Source: Planctellipticum variicoloris (GTDB taxonomy: Bacteria; Planctomycetota; Planctomycetia; Planctomycetales; Planctomycetaceae). From it: a stretch of DNA of 64,000 nt. This document shows positions 1 to 9,484 of this stretch, piece by piece (within the stretch, counting starts at the first letter, position 1; every line of letters begins with the position of its first letter). The stretch is taken from contig NZ_CP130886.1 in the NCBI RefSeq assembly GCF_030622045.1, forward strand, positions 4,353,557 through 4,417,556, given 5' to 3'. The notes under the pieces were generated by a model that made no database searches, had not been told where the DNA came from, and saw only the letters and a program-made list of their open reading frames with translations. Made by a program: the position numbers and the translations under genes.

Positions 1-1
1 G

Positions 2-355
2 CCGGACTCCGCGCCGCTGGAAAACGTTCCGCAGATCGTTGCGACGGAACAGACCGGCGAGAAACTGACCGTGACGATCCGAAACACGGGGAAAACGACT
101 CTGACGTACGCGGGCAGTAGTCCGACTGAGATCCAGCTCTATGACGAACTGTTCGAGGACGGCGTCTGGAAGCAAATGGGTTACCAGTGGTGCGGCACCG
201 GCATGGAAAACTATTCTCTTCGCCCTGGGCAATCGGTTGATCTCCATGTGAAGTTCTGGAGTCGTGACTACCGCGACCGGATGTTGGCGTATTTACGGGA
301 GCAGGGAACGGAGCGAGCGGGGCTGGTCGTGTTAGCGACGGAATCGGAAGAGTAG
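2..355 (+). CDS. C-terminal part of an unrecognised protein (runs off the left edge)
   Basis: The reading frame is open from base 2 and ends at TAG 353-355, so the start lies outside the window. A GTG at 71 is an internal codon, because the open frame continues upstream of it. The visible 117 residues begin PDSAPLENVPQIVATEQTGE and continue with alternating hydrophobic and polar stretches (TVTIRNTGKTTLTY) that look like a beta-sandwich or Ig-like domain, as in exported structural proteins. No catalytic motif is visible and the family is not recognised. It is followed by about 260 bp of non-coding sequence before the next gene on the same strand. Confidence 0.6.
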   Translation, partial: PDSAPLENVPQIVATEQTGEKLTVTIRNTGKTTLTYAGSSPTEIQLYDELFEDGVWKQMGYQWCGTGMENYSLRPGQSVDLHVKFWSRDYRDRMLAYLREQGTERAGLVVLATESEE

Positions 356-433
356 CGGTCGCCTCCTTGATGCTGTGCAGCGGGGACTGCGCAGGACCGG
401 CTGGAAGCCTGTCCTGCGGGACTCTGCCCGTGT

Positions 434-527
434 CACCTCCGTGCCCTCAGTGTCCTTCGTGGTTTAATTCGCCTCTGGACTACTCTGCGGCCTTTGCACT
501 TCGCTCTGCGTCTCTGCGCGAGATCTT
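434..527. repeat. Degenerate intergenic repeat tract (CTCTGCGTCTCTGCG family)
   Basis: This gap before the VWA gene contains a low-complexity run of the type ccgtgccctcagtgtccttc followed by ctctgcgtctctgcgcgaga. Related tracts occur at 42205-42236, 43283-43313, 43460-43484 and 55709-55798. The overlapping open frames on both strands have no protein character and are treated as non-coding. Confidence 0.6.
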
Positions 528-613
528 CCCTCCCCTGCCCCGCTTCGCACTTGTCCGCTACAATGTCCTGACACCGTTCCGCGCGCCTCCCTCGACGCAC
601 CGGGTCTGTCGGC

Positions 614-3076
614 ATGTCGTTTCTGAATCCTGTGTACCTGCTCGCCCTGGGACTCGTCCTCGTCCCCGTGGTGCTGCATCTGCTGCTCAAGGCCAAGCCG
701 AAGAAGCTCATTTTCCCGGCCCTCCGGCTGATTCAGTCTCGCAAGCAGCAGAATTCCCGCCGGTTCCGTCTCCGACACCTCTGGCTGCTGCTGCTCCGGA
801 TGCTGGTCATCGGCGGACTGGTGCTGGCGCTGACCCGGCCGACTTTGCCGGCTGCGAACTATGGGCTCTCGCGGCGGGAATGGCTGACCGCGCTGGCCGT
901 GCTTGCGGTCTCGCTCGGAATTTACTTCGGCCTGCTGGCGCTGTGGAAACGCCGGCATCTGCCGCGGCACGATCTACTGGCCCGGCGGACTTCGCTGCGG
1001 GGGGGGCTGGGTCTGGCGGCGGCGGTCCTGCTGGTGCTGCTGGTCGGCTGGCCGTATCAGCGGCGGGTTGCGGCGGAGATCACAGCGCCGGCGCCGCCGG
1101 TTGCGGAGAATCTCCCCGTGGCGGCAGTGTTCCTCGTCGATACCAGCCTGAGCATGAGCTATCAGCATCAGGGGCAGAGCCGGCTGGATGCCGCACGGGC
1201 GATGATTCGCGAGCATATGGGGCAGCTCCCGGCTGGCAGCCGGGCGGCGATTGTCGAGAACTCGGGCGACGTACCGGGAGTCTTTACGGCCGATCTGACC
1301 GCCGTCCAGGACCGGCTGGCGCTGCTGACGCCGAAGCCCCTCAGCCGCTCGCTCAATGACGCGCTGGAAGCGGCCCTGCTGCTCCAGGAAGACGACCGGC
1401 GGCGGATCCTGGGAGAACAATCGGGGGCCCCCGAAGATCGTCGGCAGGACCGGCTGATTCGCGAGATCTATATTGTGACCGACTTCGCCCGTTCGGCGTG
1501 GCGGCTGGATGCGACATCGCAGCTCAAAGACCGGCTGGCGGAGCTGAACTGGACGGGGCTGTACCTGCTGGACGTCGGCGTCGAACAGCCGGTCAATGCA
1601 GGACTGCGGTCGGTGAAGCTTTCGCGTCAGTCTGTCGCCAGCGGCGGTTTCGTCACCGTGGAAGCCTCCGTCACGGCGGCAGGAGTCGTCAAGCCGGAGA
1701 CGCCCGTCGAACTGTGGCTGACCGGGGATAACGGGCAGCCGATCAAAACGGGGCAGCAAGTCGTGTCGCTGGAACCGGATGCGGAGACGGGGGTGCGATT
1801 CACCCTCGAAAACGTCACCGGCCGGTTCCGCCAGGGGGAGTTGCGAATCACGGGGAGCGATCCGTTCGTGGTCGACAACATCGCCTACTTTACGGTGCGG
1901 GTCCATCCACCGCTGGAAGTGCTCGTCGTCGCGGAGCGGCGGGAGGAAGCCCGGGTCTGGATGGAGGCCCTGGCGCCCGAGGAGCTGGTCCGACTGGGGC
2001 GGGCACGCTACCGCACGACGTTTCTGCCGACCGGCAAACTGGCCGGGACGGATCTGTCCCGGTTCCAGGTCGTGTGTCTGATCCACGCAGCGCAGCCGAC
2101 GACGGAGCTGTGGGAAGAGTTGACCGACTATGTGAAGTCGGGCGGGGGGCTGTTGCTGACGCTGGGAGCACGTTCGGCGATTGCCGGACGGTCGCGGCCC
2201 GACGAGGGTCTCGATCCGATCGCCTGGAACACTGCCGCGGCGCAGCGACTTTCGCCCGCGAGTCTGAAAGCAGAGCTGTCGTTCTCCCCCGCGGCCACGA
2301 TCGACTGGTCGAACACTCAGAATCCGCTGGTGAGGAAGCTGGAGGAACTGGGAGCGTTGCCGGAATTCGCGGCGCTCGATATTCGCCGATACTGGAGCGT
2401 CGAACCGGCCGAGGACGCCACGGTGATCGCCCGGTATGCCCGTCCGCCCAGTGTGCCGGCCCTGATCGAGCGTCGCGTCGGTCGCGGCAGAGTTCTGATG
2501 CTGACGACCTCCGTCGACTCGGTGGCCTGGAACGACCTCCCCGGACACTGGGTGTATGTGGTTCTGGCCGACCAGTTCGCCCAGCGACTGGCGGGTCTGG
2601 GGGAGGAGAAGGCGAACTTCGTAGTCGGCGACGATGTCGGGCTGCCCCTCAATCCGGCTCAAGCCGTTCAGAAAGTCGTGTTGCGAATGCCGGAGTTCAA
2701 GCAGCGGCAGGAGGCGATCGCCGAACCGCGGGACTTCCTGCTGCTGAGCGGAATGAGCGATCCGGGCCAGTACCAGATCGAGGCGGTCGAACCGGCGACG
2801 AACGAAGTGCAGGCTTTCAGCCTGAATCTCTCCGGTACGGAAAGCGACTTTCGACAGATCGAACCGGCGGAACTCGACCGGGTGCTGGGCGAAAAACGCT
2901 ACAGTGTCAGCCGCGACCCCCAGACTCTGGAACGGAGCCTGGCGGTCGGGCGGCTCGGCCAGGAGGTCTACGGTCTGCTGCTGATGTGCCTGGTCGGATT
3001 CTTCATTCTGGAACAGCTCACGTCAGCCTGGTTCTACGAGCAGGAAGGGGGCGGGAAAGTGATGAGTGCTCAGTGA
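614..3076 (+). CDS. BatA-like membrane protein with von Willebrand factor A domain
   Basis: The 820-residue product starts with the aerotolerance-regulator (BatA) N-terminal membrane domain: MSFLNPVYLLALGLVLVPVV, a basic stretch, then a second helix around residues 55-75. Further hydrophobic segments lie near residues 90-150. A VWA domain follows with a MIDAS-like DTSLS (FLVDTSLSMSY, about residue 175) and IVTDF near 290. The middle is beta-rich, a glutamine-amidotransferase-like region follows (GGGLLLTLGARS, about 515), and a final membrane helix lies at about 795-812. The large part between the helices is probably periplasmic. It is followed by a second VWA-type membrane gene, an arrangement common in planctomycetes alongside MoxR/DUF58 genes, which are not visible here. 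The function is inferred only (envelope or stress related). The ATG at 614 gives the canonical BatA start, and its ribosome site is weak. Confidence 0.85.
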   Translation: MSFLNPVYLLALGLVLVPVVLHLLLKAKPKKLIFPALRLIQSRKQQNSRRFRLRHLWLLLLRMLVIGGLVLALTRPTLPAANYGLSRREWLTALAVLAVSLGIYFGLLALWKRRHLPRHDLLARRTSLRGGLGLAAAVLLVLLVGWPYQRRVAAEITAPAPPVAENLPVAAVFLVDTSLSMSYQHQGQSRLDAARAMIREHMGQLPAGSRAAIVENSGDVPGVFTADLTAVQDRLALLTPKPLSRSLNDALEAALLLQEDDRRRILGEQSGAPEDRRQDRLIREIYIVTDFARSAWRLDATSQLKDRLAELNWTGLYLLDVGVEQPVNAGLRSVKLSRQSVASGGFVTVEASVTAAGVVKPETPVELWLTGDNGQPIKTGQQVVSLEPDAETGVRFTLENVTGRFRQGELRITGSDPFVVDNIAYFTVRVHPPLEVLVVAERREEARVWMEALAPEELVRLGRARYRTTFLPTGKLAGTDLSRFQVVCLIHAAQPTTELWEELTDYVKSGGGLLLTLGARSAIAGRSRPDEGLDPIAWNTAAAQRLSPASLKAELSFSPAATIDWSNTQNPLVRKLEELGALPEFAALDIRRYWSVEPAEDATVIARYARPPSVPALIERRVGRGRVLMLTTSVDSVAWNDLPGHWVYVVLADQFAQRLAGLGEEKANFVVGDDVGLPLNPAQAVQKVVLRMPEFKQRQEAIAEPRDFLLLSGMSDPGQYQIEAVEPATNEVQAFSLNLSGTESDFRQIEPAELDRVLGEKRYSVSRDPQTLERSLAVGRLGQEVYGLLLMCLVGFFILEQLTSAWFYEQEGGGKVMSAQ

Positions 3077-3184
3077 TGAGCGAGCTGCAAAGAAGGCTTA
3101 TCGCGGATCGCTGATTGCTTATCGCCAGACTCCGATCACGGTCTCCTTTTCACTCGCCACTTATCGCTAGCCACTAGCCACTGT
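3064..3184. repeat. Degenerate intergenic repeat tract between the two VWA genes
   Basis: The gap holds gcttatcgcggatcgctgat-type and cactcgccacttatcgctag-type runs, mixing the GCGATAA-like and CCACTA-like heptad families seen elsewhere in the window. The last codons of the upstream gene (VMSAQ) already lie in the tract, so the repeat appears to have replaced the original 3' end or grown into it. Confidence 0.55.
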
Positions 3185-3187
3185 TTT

Positions 3188-5458
3188 ATGAGTTTTTCCC
3201 TCGAACCTGTGTGGTCCTGGCCGGTCGTCCTGGCGGCGGCAGCGGCGCTTGTCGCCGTCGTGCTGGTGACGCAGCGGGCGGTTGCGTCGCGACTGACGCC
3301 GGGGCGACAGCGGGTTCTGCTGGGGTTACGGCTGACGGCGGCGATCCTGCTGATCTGGGCGATGTTCCGCCCGGTGCTGCAGATTTCCGAAGTCACCGAA
3401 GGGAAGGCGCAACTGCTGATCCTGGCGGACGCCAGCCGGAGCATGAACACCGCCGACGGTCCCGGCGGCAAATCGCGCTGGACGGCTTCCCGGGAGGATC
3501 TGGCGGAACTGGAGAAGGCTTTCCAGGACTGGGGACAGAAGCTGGAAGTCCGTCAGTTCGAGTTTGGAAAGGACCTCGTTCCGCGCGATCCCGCCCTGCG
3601 GGAAGGAACGGCGGACTTCACCGCCATTGGCGCTGCGCTGGAGGCTCTGCAGCGGGAGACGCGGGATCGGCGAACGCTGGGAGTTCTGCTGCTGACAGAC
3701 GGGGCGCAGCGGGCCATTCCGCCGTTCGACAATGATCCGCTGCTGGCGGCCCGCAAGCTGGGCGAGCTGCAGGCGCCGATCTACCCGGTGGGCTACGGCA
3801 CCGCCGCGTTGTCCGATTCGACGCTCGACCTCGCGGTGGAGGATCTGCTGGTTGACCCAGTGGTCTTCGAAAAGAAGCAGGTCCCGGTGACGGTCCGGCT
3901 GCGGGCACTCGGAGCCGCGGGGCGGAAGGCCCAAGTCCGGTTGCTGATCGAAGATCGCAGCGGCAAGCGGCTGGGCGAATCGGGGACGCTGGTCCCTGCC
4001 CACGCTTCCGGAAATGCGCGTCCGACGGTCGAAGTCGAGATCACGCAGCCCGTTCAGATCATTCCCGTTGAGCTGTCGTTCATTCCCGACCAGTCGGGCG
4101 AGTTGAAACTCGCCGTGGAAGTGGTCCCGGCCGATGGAGAACTGCTGGTGCGGAACAACACGCGGCAGACGGTCATCACGGTGCGGCAAGGAGGGCTGCG
4201 GGTCGCGTATTTCGACGCTCCGCGGGCCGAGCAGAAGCTGATCCGCACGGTCAACGGAGCCGAGCAGATCCAGCTCGACTACTTCCAGGTGTGGGGGCAG
4301 CTCTTCCGCAACCGCACGCAGATACCGCCTGCTGCGTTCGAACGGAATGCCTACGACATCTACATTATCGGCGATGTTCCGGCGGACGTCTTCGGAGTCG
4401 ACAATCTGCGATCCCTCGCCGCCCGGCTGGACGATGGCGCCGGCCTGATGATGACCGGCGGGCTTTCGAACTTCTCCGCGGGGGGCTACGCCACGACGCC
4501 ACTGGCGGATTTCCTGCCGGTAGAGCTGAACCGGGGGGGAGGTCGACGAGGAGCGGCCGACCCCAATGATCAGATCACCGACCGCGTGCAGATGCTGCCA
4601 ACGGAACTGGGAGCGAAGCGATACGTGATGCAGCTTGCGCCGCCCGACCGGAATGCGGCGGTCTGGCAGTCGCTGCCGCCCCTCGACGGCGCGACTCGAC
4701 TGTCGCCCAAGCGCGACAATCCGCTGATCGAGGTCTGGGCCGAGACCGCTCAGCAGCAGCCGCTGCTGGTGGCGACCGAAGTCGGTCGAGCGCGCGTGAT
4801 TGCGTTTGCGGGAGACACGACGCGGCTGTGGTTTGCCCAAGGCCATCCGGCCGAACATCAGCGATTCTGGCGGCAAGTCATCGTCTGGCTGGCGCACAAG
4901 GAGGAAGACACCAGCCAGCCGGTGTGGGTGAAGGTCGATCCGCGGAACGTCTTGCCGGGCTCGCCGGTGAACCTGACGTTCGGCGCCCGGGCGGCCGATG
5001 GCGTTCCGCTGCCGGACGCCACGTTTCGCGTCGAGCTGACCGGTCCGGACGGAAAGCCGGAATCTCTCCCCCCGCGCCGAGGCGAATCAAGTTCATCGGC
5101 GACGTGGGCCGCCGCCGGGGCGGCGGGAGATTACTGGGTGAAGGTTTCCGCCCGGCAGGGCGAGACGGCGGTGGGACTCGATGCGTGGACTCGATTCATC
5201 GTCGACGATCGGGACCTGGAGCTCGATCAACCGGCCGCCGACTACGAGCTGCTGCGGCAACTGGGCTCCCTGAGCGGCGGCAAGCTTCTGACGCGCGAGG
5301 AACTGCCGGACTGGCTGAAATCGTTGCGGGAAACGCGGTTCGAAGACCTGACGCGAATGACGAGCATCACCCTCTACGACCGCTGGTGGATCCTGGCGGC
5401 GTTCGTCGGAGTCGTGAGCCTGGAATGGTTCCTGCGGAAAAAGTGGGGACTGGTGTAA
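3188..5458 (+). CDS. Large membrane-anchored protein with VWA-like and amidotransferase-like regions
   Basis: The 756-residue product has two N-terminal hydrophobic helices (about residues 10-28 and 40-58) and a C-terminal helix (about 735-750, WWILAAFVGVVSLEWF). A VWA-type region begins with a MIDAS-like DASRS (LILADASRSMNT, about 85) and includes GVLLLTDGAQ (about 170). A later segment resembles a glutamine-amidotransferase-like fold (YDIYIIGDVPADVFGVDNLR; GAGLMMTGG). It lies 111 bp downstream of the BatA-like gene on the same strand and shares its design, so the two probably work together at the cytoplasmic membrane. No enzymatic activity can be assigned. There is no clear ribosome-binding site before ATG 3188. 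Confidence 0.8.
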   Translation: MSFSLEPVWSWPVVLAAAAALVAVVLVTQRAVASRLTPGRQRVLLGLRLTAAILLIWAMFRPVLQISEVTEGKAQLLILADASRSMNTADGPGGKSRWTASREDLAELEKAFQDWGQKLEVRQFEFGKDLVPRDPALREGTADFTAIGAALEALQRETRDRRTLGVLLLTDGAQRAIPPFDNDPLLAARKLGELQAPIYPVGYGTAALSDSTLDLAVEDLLVDPVVFEKKQVPVTVRLRALGAAGRKAQVRLLIEDRSGKRLGESGTLVPAHASGNARPTVEVEITQPVQIIPVELSFIPDQSGELKLAVEVVPADGELLVRNNTRQTVITVRQGGLRVAYFDAPRAEQKLIRTVNGAEQIQLDYFQVWGQLFRNRTQIPPAAFERNAYDIYIIGDVPADVFGVDNLRSLAARLDDGAGLMMTGGLSNFSAGGYATTPLADFLPVELNRGGGRRGAADPNDQITDRVQMLPTELGAKRYVMQLAPPDRNAAVWQSLPPLDGATRLSPKRDNPLIEVWAETAQQQPLLVATEVGRARVIAFAGDTTRLWFAQGHPAEHQRFWRQVIVWLAHKEEDTSQPVWVKVDPRNVLPGSPVNLTFGARAADGVPLPDATFRVELTGPDGKPESLPPRRGESSSSATWAAAGAAGDYWVKVSARQGETAVGLDAWTRFIVDDRDLELDQPAADYELLRQLGSLSGGKLLTREELPDWLKSLRETRFEDLTRMTSITLYDRWWILAAFVGVVSLEWFLRKKWGLV

Positions 5459-5714
5459 GTCGAGGCGGGTCGAGAGGAATGTCGCGAAGACAGGTGCGTC
5501 TGGCCCTGCCGCACGCCGTGAAACGCCCGCGTGAAACCGCTCCGCGTTAAACCCTGCGGGCTGGGCTGACTCTGTCCGATGATCGGGAGATTCTTGTCGC
5601 AACGGTTGCACCTTGCGGCAAGTCTCGCGGCGTGACGTGCCGATTCGACTCTCAGACTCCGCGGTCCGCTCATTTCGGGACCGCCCGTCATTTCTGTCGC
5701 ACTGGAAGCTCTCC

Positions 5715-6860
5715 ATGTCGAATGCCGCCCCAGCAACTTCGCCGGTCGTCGCACCGCGTCTCGTTTCTCCCTCCCGGTTTATTCTGCTGGCGCTTGTGGC
5801 GGGCTGCTGCGGGATGGGGATCAGCGCCTGGCTCGACGGACGAACTCGCCCCGCCTTCACGGGGCGGCTGCACGCCCACACGATCTCCGTCACGGCGGGC
5901 CGCTCGGCGAGAATCGTCGAATTGCCGGCGGCCAGCGGAACGAACGTCTCCCCCGGCGACACGCTCGTGGTCGTCTCGGACGACCGGCTGGATGCACGGA
6001 TCCGACAGCAGGAACAGGACGTCAAAGAGCTGGAGGCCGATGTCGCACGCGTGACGGCGGCCGCCGACATCGAATTGCAGTGGCGGCAACGCGATCTGCA
6101 GGCTGAACAGTTTGAGCTGCAGCTCAAGGCGGCGGGATTTCTGCAGGACAAGATCAGCCGACAGGTCGAGCAGATTGCCTGGCAGGAACGGTTGAACGCA
6201 TTGTCGTCGTGGACCACGGCCGAAGAACCCGGCGGGTTCGGAAAGCTGCTGCAGGCCAGCTTTCCCGACGACGGGCGCGTTCAGGCGATGCTCCGGGAAG
6301 ATGCCGCCGCCACGGCCGCGGAGGCTCTCTCGGTCCAGCTCGGACTGTGCGAACAGCGGATCGCCGAGATTCAGGCGCTCAGCAAGGAGCTCGAAAGCAA
6401 GATCAAGGTGTCAGCGGGCGTCGACCTGGCGCAACAGCGGCTGACGCGAGCCCGGGAGGAACTGGAGTCGATCCAGCAGCAGCGCGAGGGACTCAAGATC
6501 GCCAGCCCGGCGTATGGCATCGTAGGGGTGCCGCAACGGCAGCCGGGCGACATCATTCAGCCGGGCGAAACAATCGTGGATCTGCTCGATCCGGAACGGC
6601 GTTTTCTGGTGGCCGAGGTGCCTTCAACAGCCGCCGTCGAATTCCATGCCGGCTCGAAGGTGGCCCTGCTGTTTCCGGGGGGTGAGCGACGGGTCGGCGT
6701 GATCCGCGAACTGCCGCCGCAGACCGATCAGCCCGCAGCGCGGACTCAGGAGAGCTTTCTGGAAGTCCGGATCGAACCGGCGGGCCGGCTGTGGCCGACG
6801 GCCCCGATCGGAACGCGGGTCGACGTGAGCGTGCTGCCGGCCGACGAGCACATTCGCTGA
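5715..6860 (+). CDS. HlyD-type periplasmic adaptor / membrane fusion protein
   Basis: This is an adaptor subunit of the HlyD family that would link an inner-membrane transporter to the periplasm. ATG 5715 is preferred over the longer open frame because it puts a membrane anchor (FILLALVAGCCGMGISAWL) at residues 18-36. The first half of a lipoyl-like barrel-sandwich follows (HTISVTAGRSARIVELPA ... VSPGDTLVVVSDD), then a long alpha-helical hairpin rich in Glu, Gln and Arg (about 100-245), the second half (SPAYGIVGVPQRQPGDIIQP, about 265) and a beta-barrel domain. Length (381 aa) is normal. No ABC transporter or outer-membrane partner is adjacent, so the substrate is unknown. A REP-like hairpin lies 26 bp after the stop. 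Confidence 0.8.
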   Translation: MSNAAPATSPVVAPRLVSPSRFILLALVAGCCGMGISAWLDGRTRPAFTGRLHAHTISVTAGRSARIVELPAASGTNVSPGDTLVVVSDDRLDARIRQQEQDVKELEADVARVTAAADIELQWRQRDLQAEQFELQLKAAGFLQDKISRQVEQIAWQERLNALSSWTTAEEPGGFGKLLQASFPDDGRVQAMLREDAAATAAEALSVQLGLCEQRIAEIQALSKELESKIKVSAGVDLAQQRLTRAREELESIQQQREGLKIASPAYGIVGVPQRQPGDIIQPGETIVDLLDPERRFLVAEVPSTAAVEFHAGSKVALLFPGGERRVGVIRELPPQTDQPAARTQESFLEVRIEPAGRLWPTAPIGTRVDVSVLPADEHIR

Positions 6861-6885
6861 ATGTGCCGAGGGCGGTCGAAGCAGC

Positions 6886-6906
6886 GCTGGCGGGCGAGCC
6901 GCCAGC
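6886..6906. repeat. REP-like hairpin, family 2, copy 1
   Basis: GCTGGCGG pairs with CCGCCAGC around loop gcgag, 26 bp after the HlyD stop codon. The core CTGGCGGGCGAGCCGCCAG recurs in inverted orientation at 37366-37388, again about 20 bp after a stop codon, and the flanking base pair is changed on both sides there. Confidence 0.6.
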
Positions 6907-6967
6907 GGCACGTGACGACGCAGGGCTTTCGGTTTGAATGGGGAACACGCGCCGGCAGGCGGGAGCC

Positions 6968-8371
6968 CAATCTCGTTCGGCACGGTGCTTGCATAATCTA
7001 TGGCGGCTGGGGGAAGGCGGCGAGGAGTTCTTCGTCGTCGGCCCAGCCGGTCATGTAGAGACAGACCATTTCATACGCTCGACGCGACAGGTTGCCTCCC
7101 GTCGCCAGGGCCAGGAGCAGCCCGGCGAGCAGCGAACAGTAGAGCTGGATCTCCACGCCCCGCGTCTTCGCCGAGAGCAGTTGCTGGCAGCCCAGCACCT
7201 GCTTCAGAAACCGGAAGAACAGCTCGATCTGCCACCGGCATTCATAGATTAGCACCACCTGTTCGGCCGGGAGATCCAGCAGCGTCGTGGCCAGGATCAG
7301 GCCTTCCCGCCCGGTCTGGTCGCTGCGAAGCCGCCCCTGCCTTGCCGAACTTGGTCGACCGGGCACTGGCTCGACGGTGATCCGCCGCACGACGTGATTG
7401 GTTCTTGCGGGACTGGCTCCGCTGCCGCCGCCCAGCGCGATCAGTTCATCCGCCACGACCCCCGCGGCGCGATCGGCTTCGGTGAGCGCGGGGAGTTGAA
7501 CCGCATGACCGTTCGCGTCGTTGACCGGTCCCTCGACCACGCGACCGTCCCCGCGATTGAGCCGGCAGACGTAGTCGCAGCGGGCTTCGACCAGTTCGTT
7601 GAACACCACGGCCGAGCGATAGCCCCGGTCCAGAATATAAAGGTCTCCCGGCGCACCGGCGGGTTGCGGTTCGCGGGCCTGGATCTGCTGGAGCGTGACG
7701 GCGCGCTCGGAGTGCGGCCCTTTGGCCGGCTCCTCGGTGAGGGTCGAGGCCACGACCCTCTGGTCGTGAATGCGAAGCTGGGTGTGCAGCCGCCACTGGC
7801 CTTGAGAACCGCGTCCCAGCCGGGCGGCGATCTGCGGCAAGGCCGACAGCACGGTCCCGTCGACGGCGACGAGACGTTCGACGATCGGGTTGGGAAGGCG
7901 TCCCAGCCGACCGCTGCGGCTCACGCGGAACTGATGCCGGGCGAACTGGCGGCGGAGTTCGTGAACGAGTCCTTCCAGGAGCGAGGGATCGAAGACGGAC
8001 GAGGCCTCGGAGAAGGCCCCGGCCGAGACCTTTTGCCCGCCGGCGAGCTGTTGGACCTTTTTCAGTCCCGAGGCTGCGACGAGCGCCCGGGCGGACTTGA
8101 GAACGGGGTTGAAGAAGCCGATCAGGAGGAGCGCGGCATACTGGCTGTAGAACAGCTGCCGGTTGCGAGCGGTGTCGCGTTCTGTCCCGCAGGGAGCCAA
8201 TCGTTGCAGCAGCGGAAAGATGCGCCGCAGCAGGACGGTCCCGGCCAAAGGACCAATCAGCTCCCGCCGCTCCTCCTCCGTCAGCCCCTTCTCCGCCATC
8301 GCCACTCCCTCCGCAGGGAGAAAGACTACAATCTCAATCGGCCTGCGCAAAAAGCGTGCCGAACGAGATTG
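6968..8371 (-). mobile_element. IS4-family insertion sequence, apparently complete
   Basis: Terminal inverted repeats CAATCTCGTTCGGCAC at 6968-6983 and its reverse complement at 8356-8371 enclose one transposase gene (1404 bp in total). The element is flanked by a 10-bp direct repeat ggcgggagcc (6958-6967 and 8372-8381). Because both flanks are symmetric, the ends could be moved outward by one or two bases, giving an 8- or 6-bp duplication. Removing the element and one duplicate restores GGCAGGCGGGAGCCTGCC, a hairpin found intact at 15982. The insertion lies 15 bp from the sppA stop codon. Confidence 0.9.
6998..8299 (-). CDS. IS4-family DDE transposase
   Basis: The DDE catalytic residues are visible: [12 protein letters not shown] (first Asp), [10 protein letters not shown] (second Asp), and the IS4 signature Y-(2)-R-(3)-E-(6)-K in [15 protein letters not shown]. 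The product is 433 residues. The frame is open to 8413, but that lies outside the element's right inverted repeat. ATG 8299 inside the element has GGAGGGAG eight bases upstream and is the likely start. The stop is 13 bp inside the left repeat. Nothing suggests inactivation. The sequence overlapping on the plus strand is a shadow frame. Confidence 0.92.
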   Translation of the reverse strand: MAEKGLTEEERRELIGPLAGTVLLRRIFPLLQRLAPCGTERDTARNRQLFYSQYAALLLIGFFNPVLKSARALVAASGLKKVQQLAGGQKVSAGAFSEASSVFDPSLLEGLVHELRRQFARHQFRVSRSGRLGRLPNPIVERLVAVDGTVLSALPQIAARLGRGSQGQWRLHTQLRIHDQRVVASTLTEEPAKGPHSERAVTLQQIQAREPQPAGAPGDLYILDRGYRSAVVFNELVEARCDYVCRLNRGDGRVVEGPVNDANGHAVQLPALTEADRAAGVVADELIALGGGSGASPARTNHVVRRITVEPVPGRPSSARQGRLRSDQTGREGLILATTLLDLPAEQVVLIYECRWQIELFFRFLKQVLGCQQLLSAKTRGVEIQLYCSLLAGLLLALATGGNLSRRAYEMVCLYMTGWADDEELLAAFPQPP

Positions 8372-8385
8372 GGCGGGAGCCTGCC

Positions 8386-9432
8386 CTACGACTGCGGGAT
8401 CGCGGGCCACCACGAGCAGAGATAGTAGGCGCGGGGAACGCTCGATTCGAGCAGCATCTGCCAGGGCTCGAGCCCGGCGGGCGCCGACCGGGTCTGCACC
8501 GATCCGACGATCAGATCGATCAGACCGGTCTGCGAGTGGTAAGTCACGACACGGGCCTCGGCCAGGCCGAGCTGTTTCTGCAGGGCAGCCAGGGCCTCTT
8601 CTTCGAAGCCGATCTCGTCGATCAGTCCGTTCTGCTTCGCGTCCTTCGCCGTGAAGACCTCGCCCGTGGCCAGCTTGCGGACCTGCTCCGTTGTGAGCGT
8701 GTCCCGATTGTCGTCGATGACGGTCAGAAACTGATCGAACGACTGATTGAGGATGTTTTCCCAGAGCTTCTTCTCGTTCTCCGTGAGCGGATGAAACGGG
8801 CTCAAAGCGTCCTTGAACTCCCCGGTCTTTAATGGATCGGACGCCACTCCCAGCTTCGATGCCAGCTCGCTGACGTCGTACCGCGGAATAATGACGCCGA
8901 TCGATCCGGTCCAGGTGGTCGGCTCGGCGAAGATCTTTCCCTGGGTCCCGGCGCCCATCGCAATGTAGTATCCCCCCGAGGCCGCCATGCGCTTCATTTG
9001 AACGAAGACCGGCTTCTTCTCGCTGAGCTTCTTCAGGCGGGCGTAGATCTGGTGGCTGTCCGCGACGAATCCGCCGCCGCTGTCGATCGACAGCAGGATG
9101 CCTTTGACGGCGTCGTCTTCGAGCGCCTTGTCGATCTGCTTGATCAGGCGTTCGGTAAACGGCGGCATGATGGTGCCGGTCATCGACAGAATGACGAGTT
9201 TGTCCCGGCTGGTCTTGCTCCCCGAGTGATAGCTCTCGGCGGGCGGCGTCTGCGCCTGAAAATACTCCTGAAAGCTGCTGTACATCGAAATGTTGGCCAG
9301 CACCGACAGGCCCAGCAGCGCCAGCAGGATGCGGGTGGTCCAGGTCGACCAGGGCCGCGGAGCGGGCAGTTGCACCACAATCGTCGAAGCAGCCCCGGTC
9401 GCCTGGCCGGCCGGGTTCGGTGAATCAGCCAT
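8386..9432 (-). CDS. sppA: Signal peptide peptidase SppA-type protease (peptidase family S49)
   Basis: A membrane-bound serine protease that degrades residual signal peptides or membrane protein fragments. The 348-residue product has one N-terminal helix (WTTRILLALLGLSVLANISM, about 29-48). The S49 core has GILLSIDSGGGF, then RMAASGGYYIAMGA carrying the nucleophile Ser, and LKTGEFKDALSPF with the candidate catalytic Lys of the Ser-Lys dyad. Length fits the short single-domain (Bacillus-type) SppA. The stop codon (TAG, 8386-8388) lies in the CCCTAC edge of a REP-like hairpin that an IS4 element has split, so the gene itself is intact. It is divergent from the gene at 9951. Confidence 0.92.
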   Translation of the reverse strand: MADSPNPAGQATGAASTIVVQLPAPRPWSTWTTRILLALLGLSVLANISMYSSFQEYFQAQTPPAESYHSGSKTSRDKLVILSMTGTIMPPFTERLIKQIDKALEDDAVKGILLSIDSGGGFVADSHQIYARLKKLSEKKPVFVQMKRMAASGGYYIAMGAGTQGKIFAEPTTWTGSIGVIIPRYDVSELASKLGVASDPLKTGEFKDALSPFHPLTENEKKLWENILNQSFDQFLTVIDDNRDTLTTEQVRKLATGEVFTAKDAKQNGLIDEIGFEEEALAALQKQLGLAEARVVTYHSQTGLIDLIVGSVQTRSAPAGLEPWQMLLESSVPRAYYLCSWWPAIPQS

Positions 9433-9460
9433 TTCTGAACCATCCTTGCGGTATGAAGAA

Positions 9461-9484
9461 GCCGGCCGGCAACCGCCGGCCGTT
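9461..9484. repeat. Small GC-rich hairpin in the sppA / 9951 intergenic region
   Basis: CGGCCGGC (9463-9470) pairs with GCCGGCCG (9475-9482) around loop aacc. The rest of the 518-bp gap between the divergent genes (9433-9950) holds no convincing gene. It must contain the promoters of both, but no confident -35/-10 pair was seen. Confidence 0.4.

Noticed and set aside
3326-4897. A 523-residue minus-strand frame opposite the VWA protein
   Set aside because: No domain, with composition typical of antisense of GC-rich genes.
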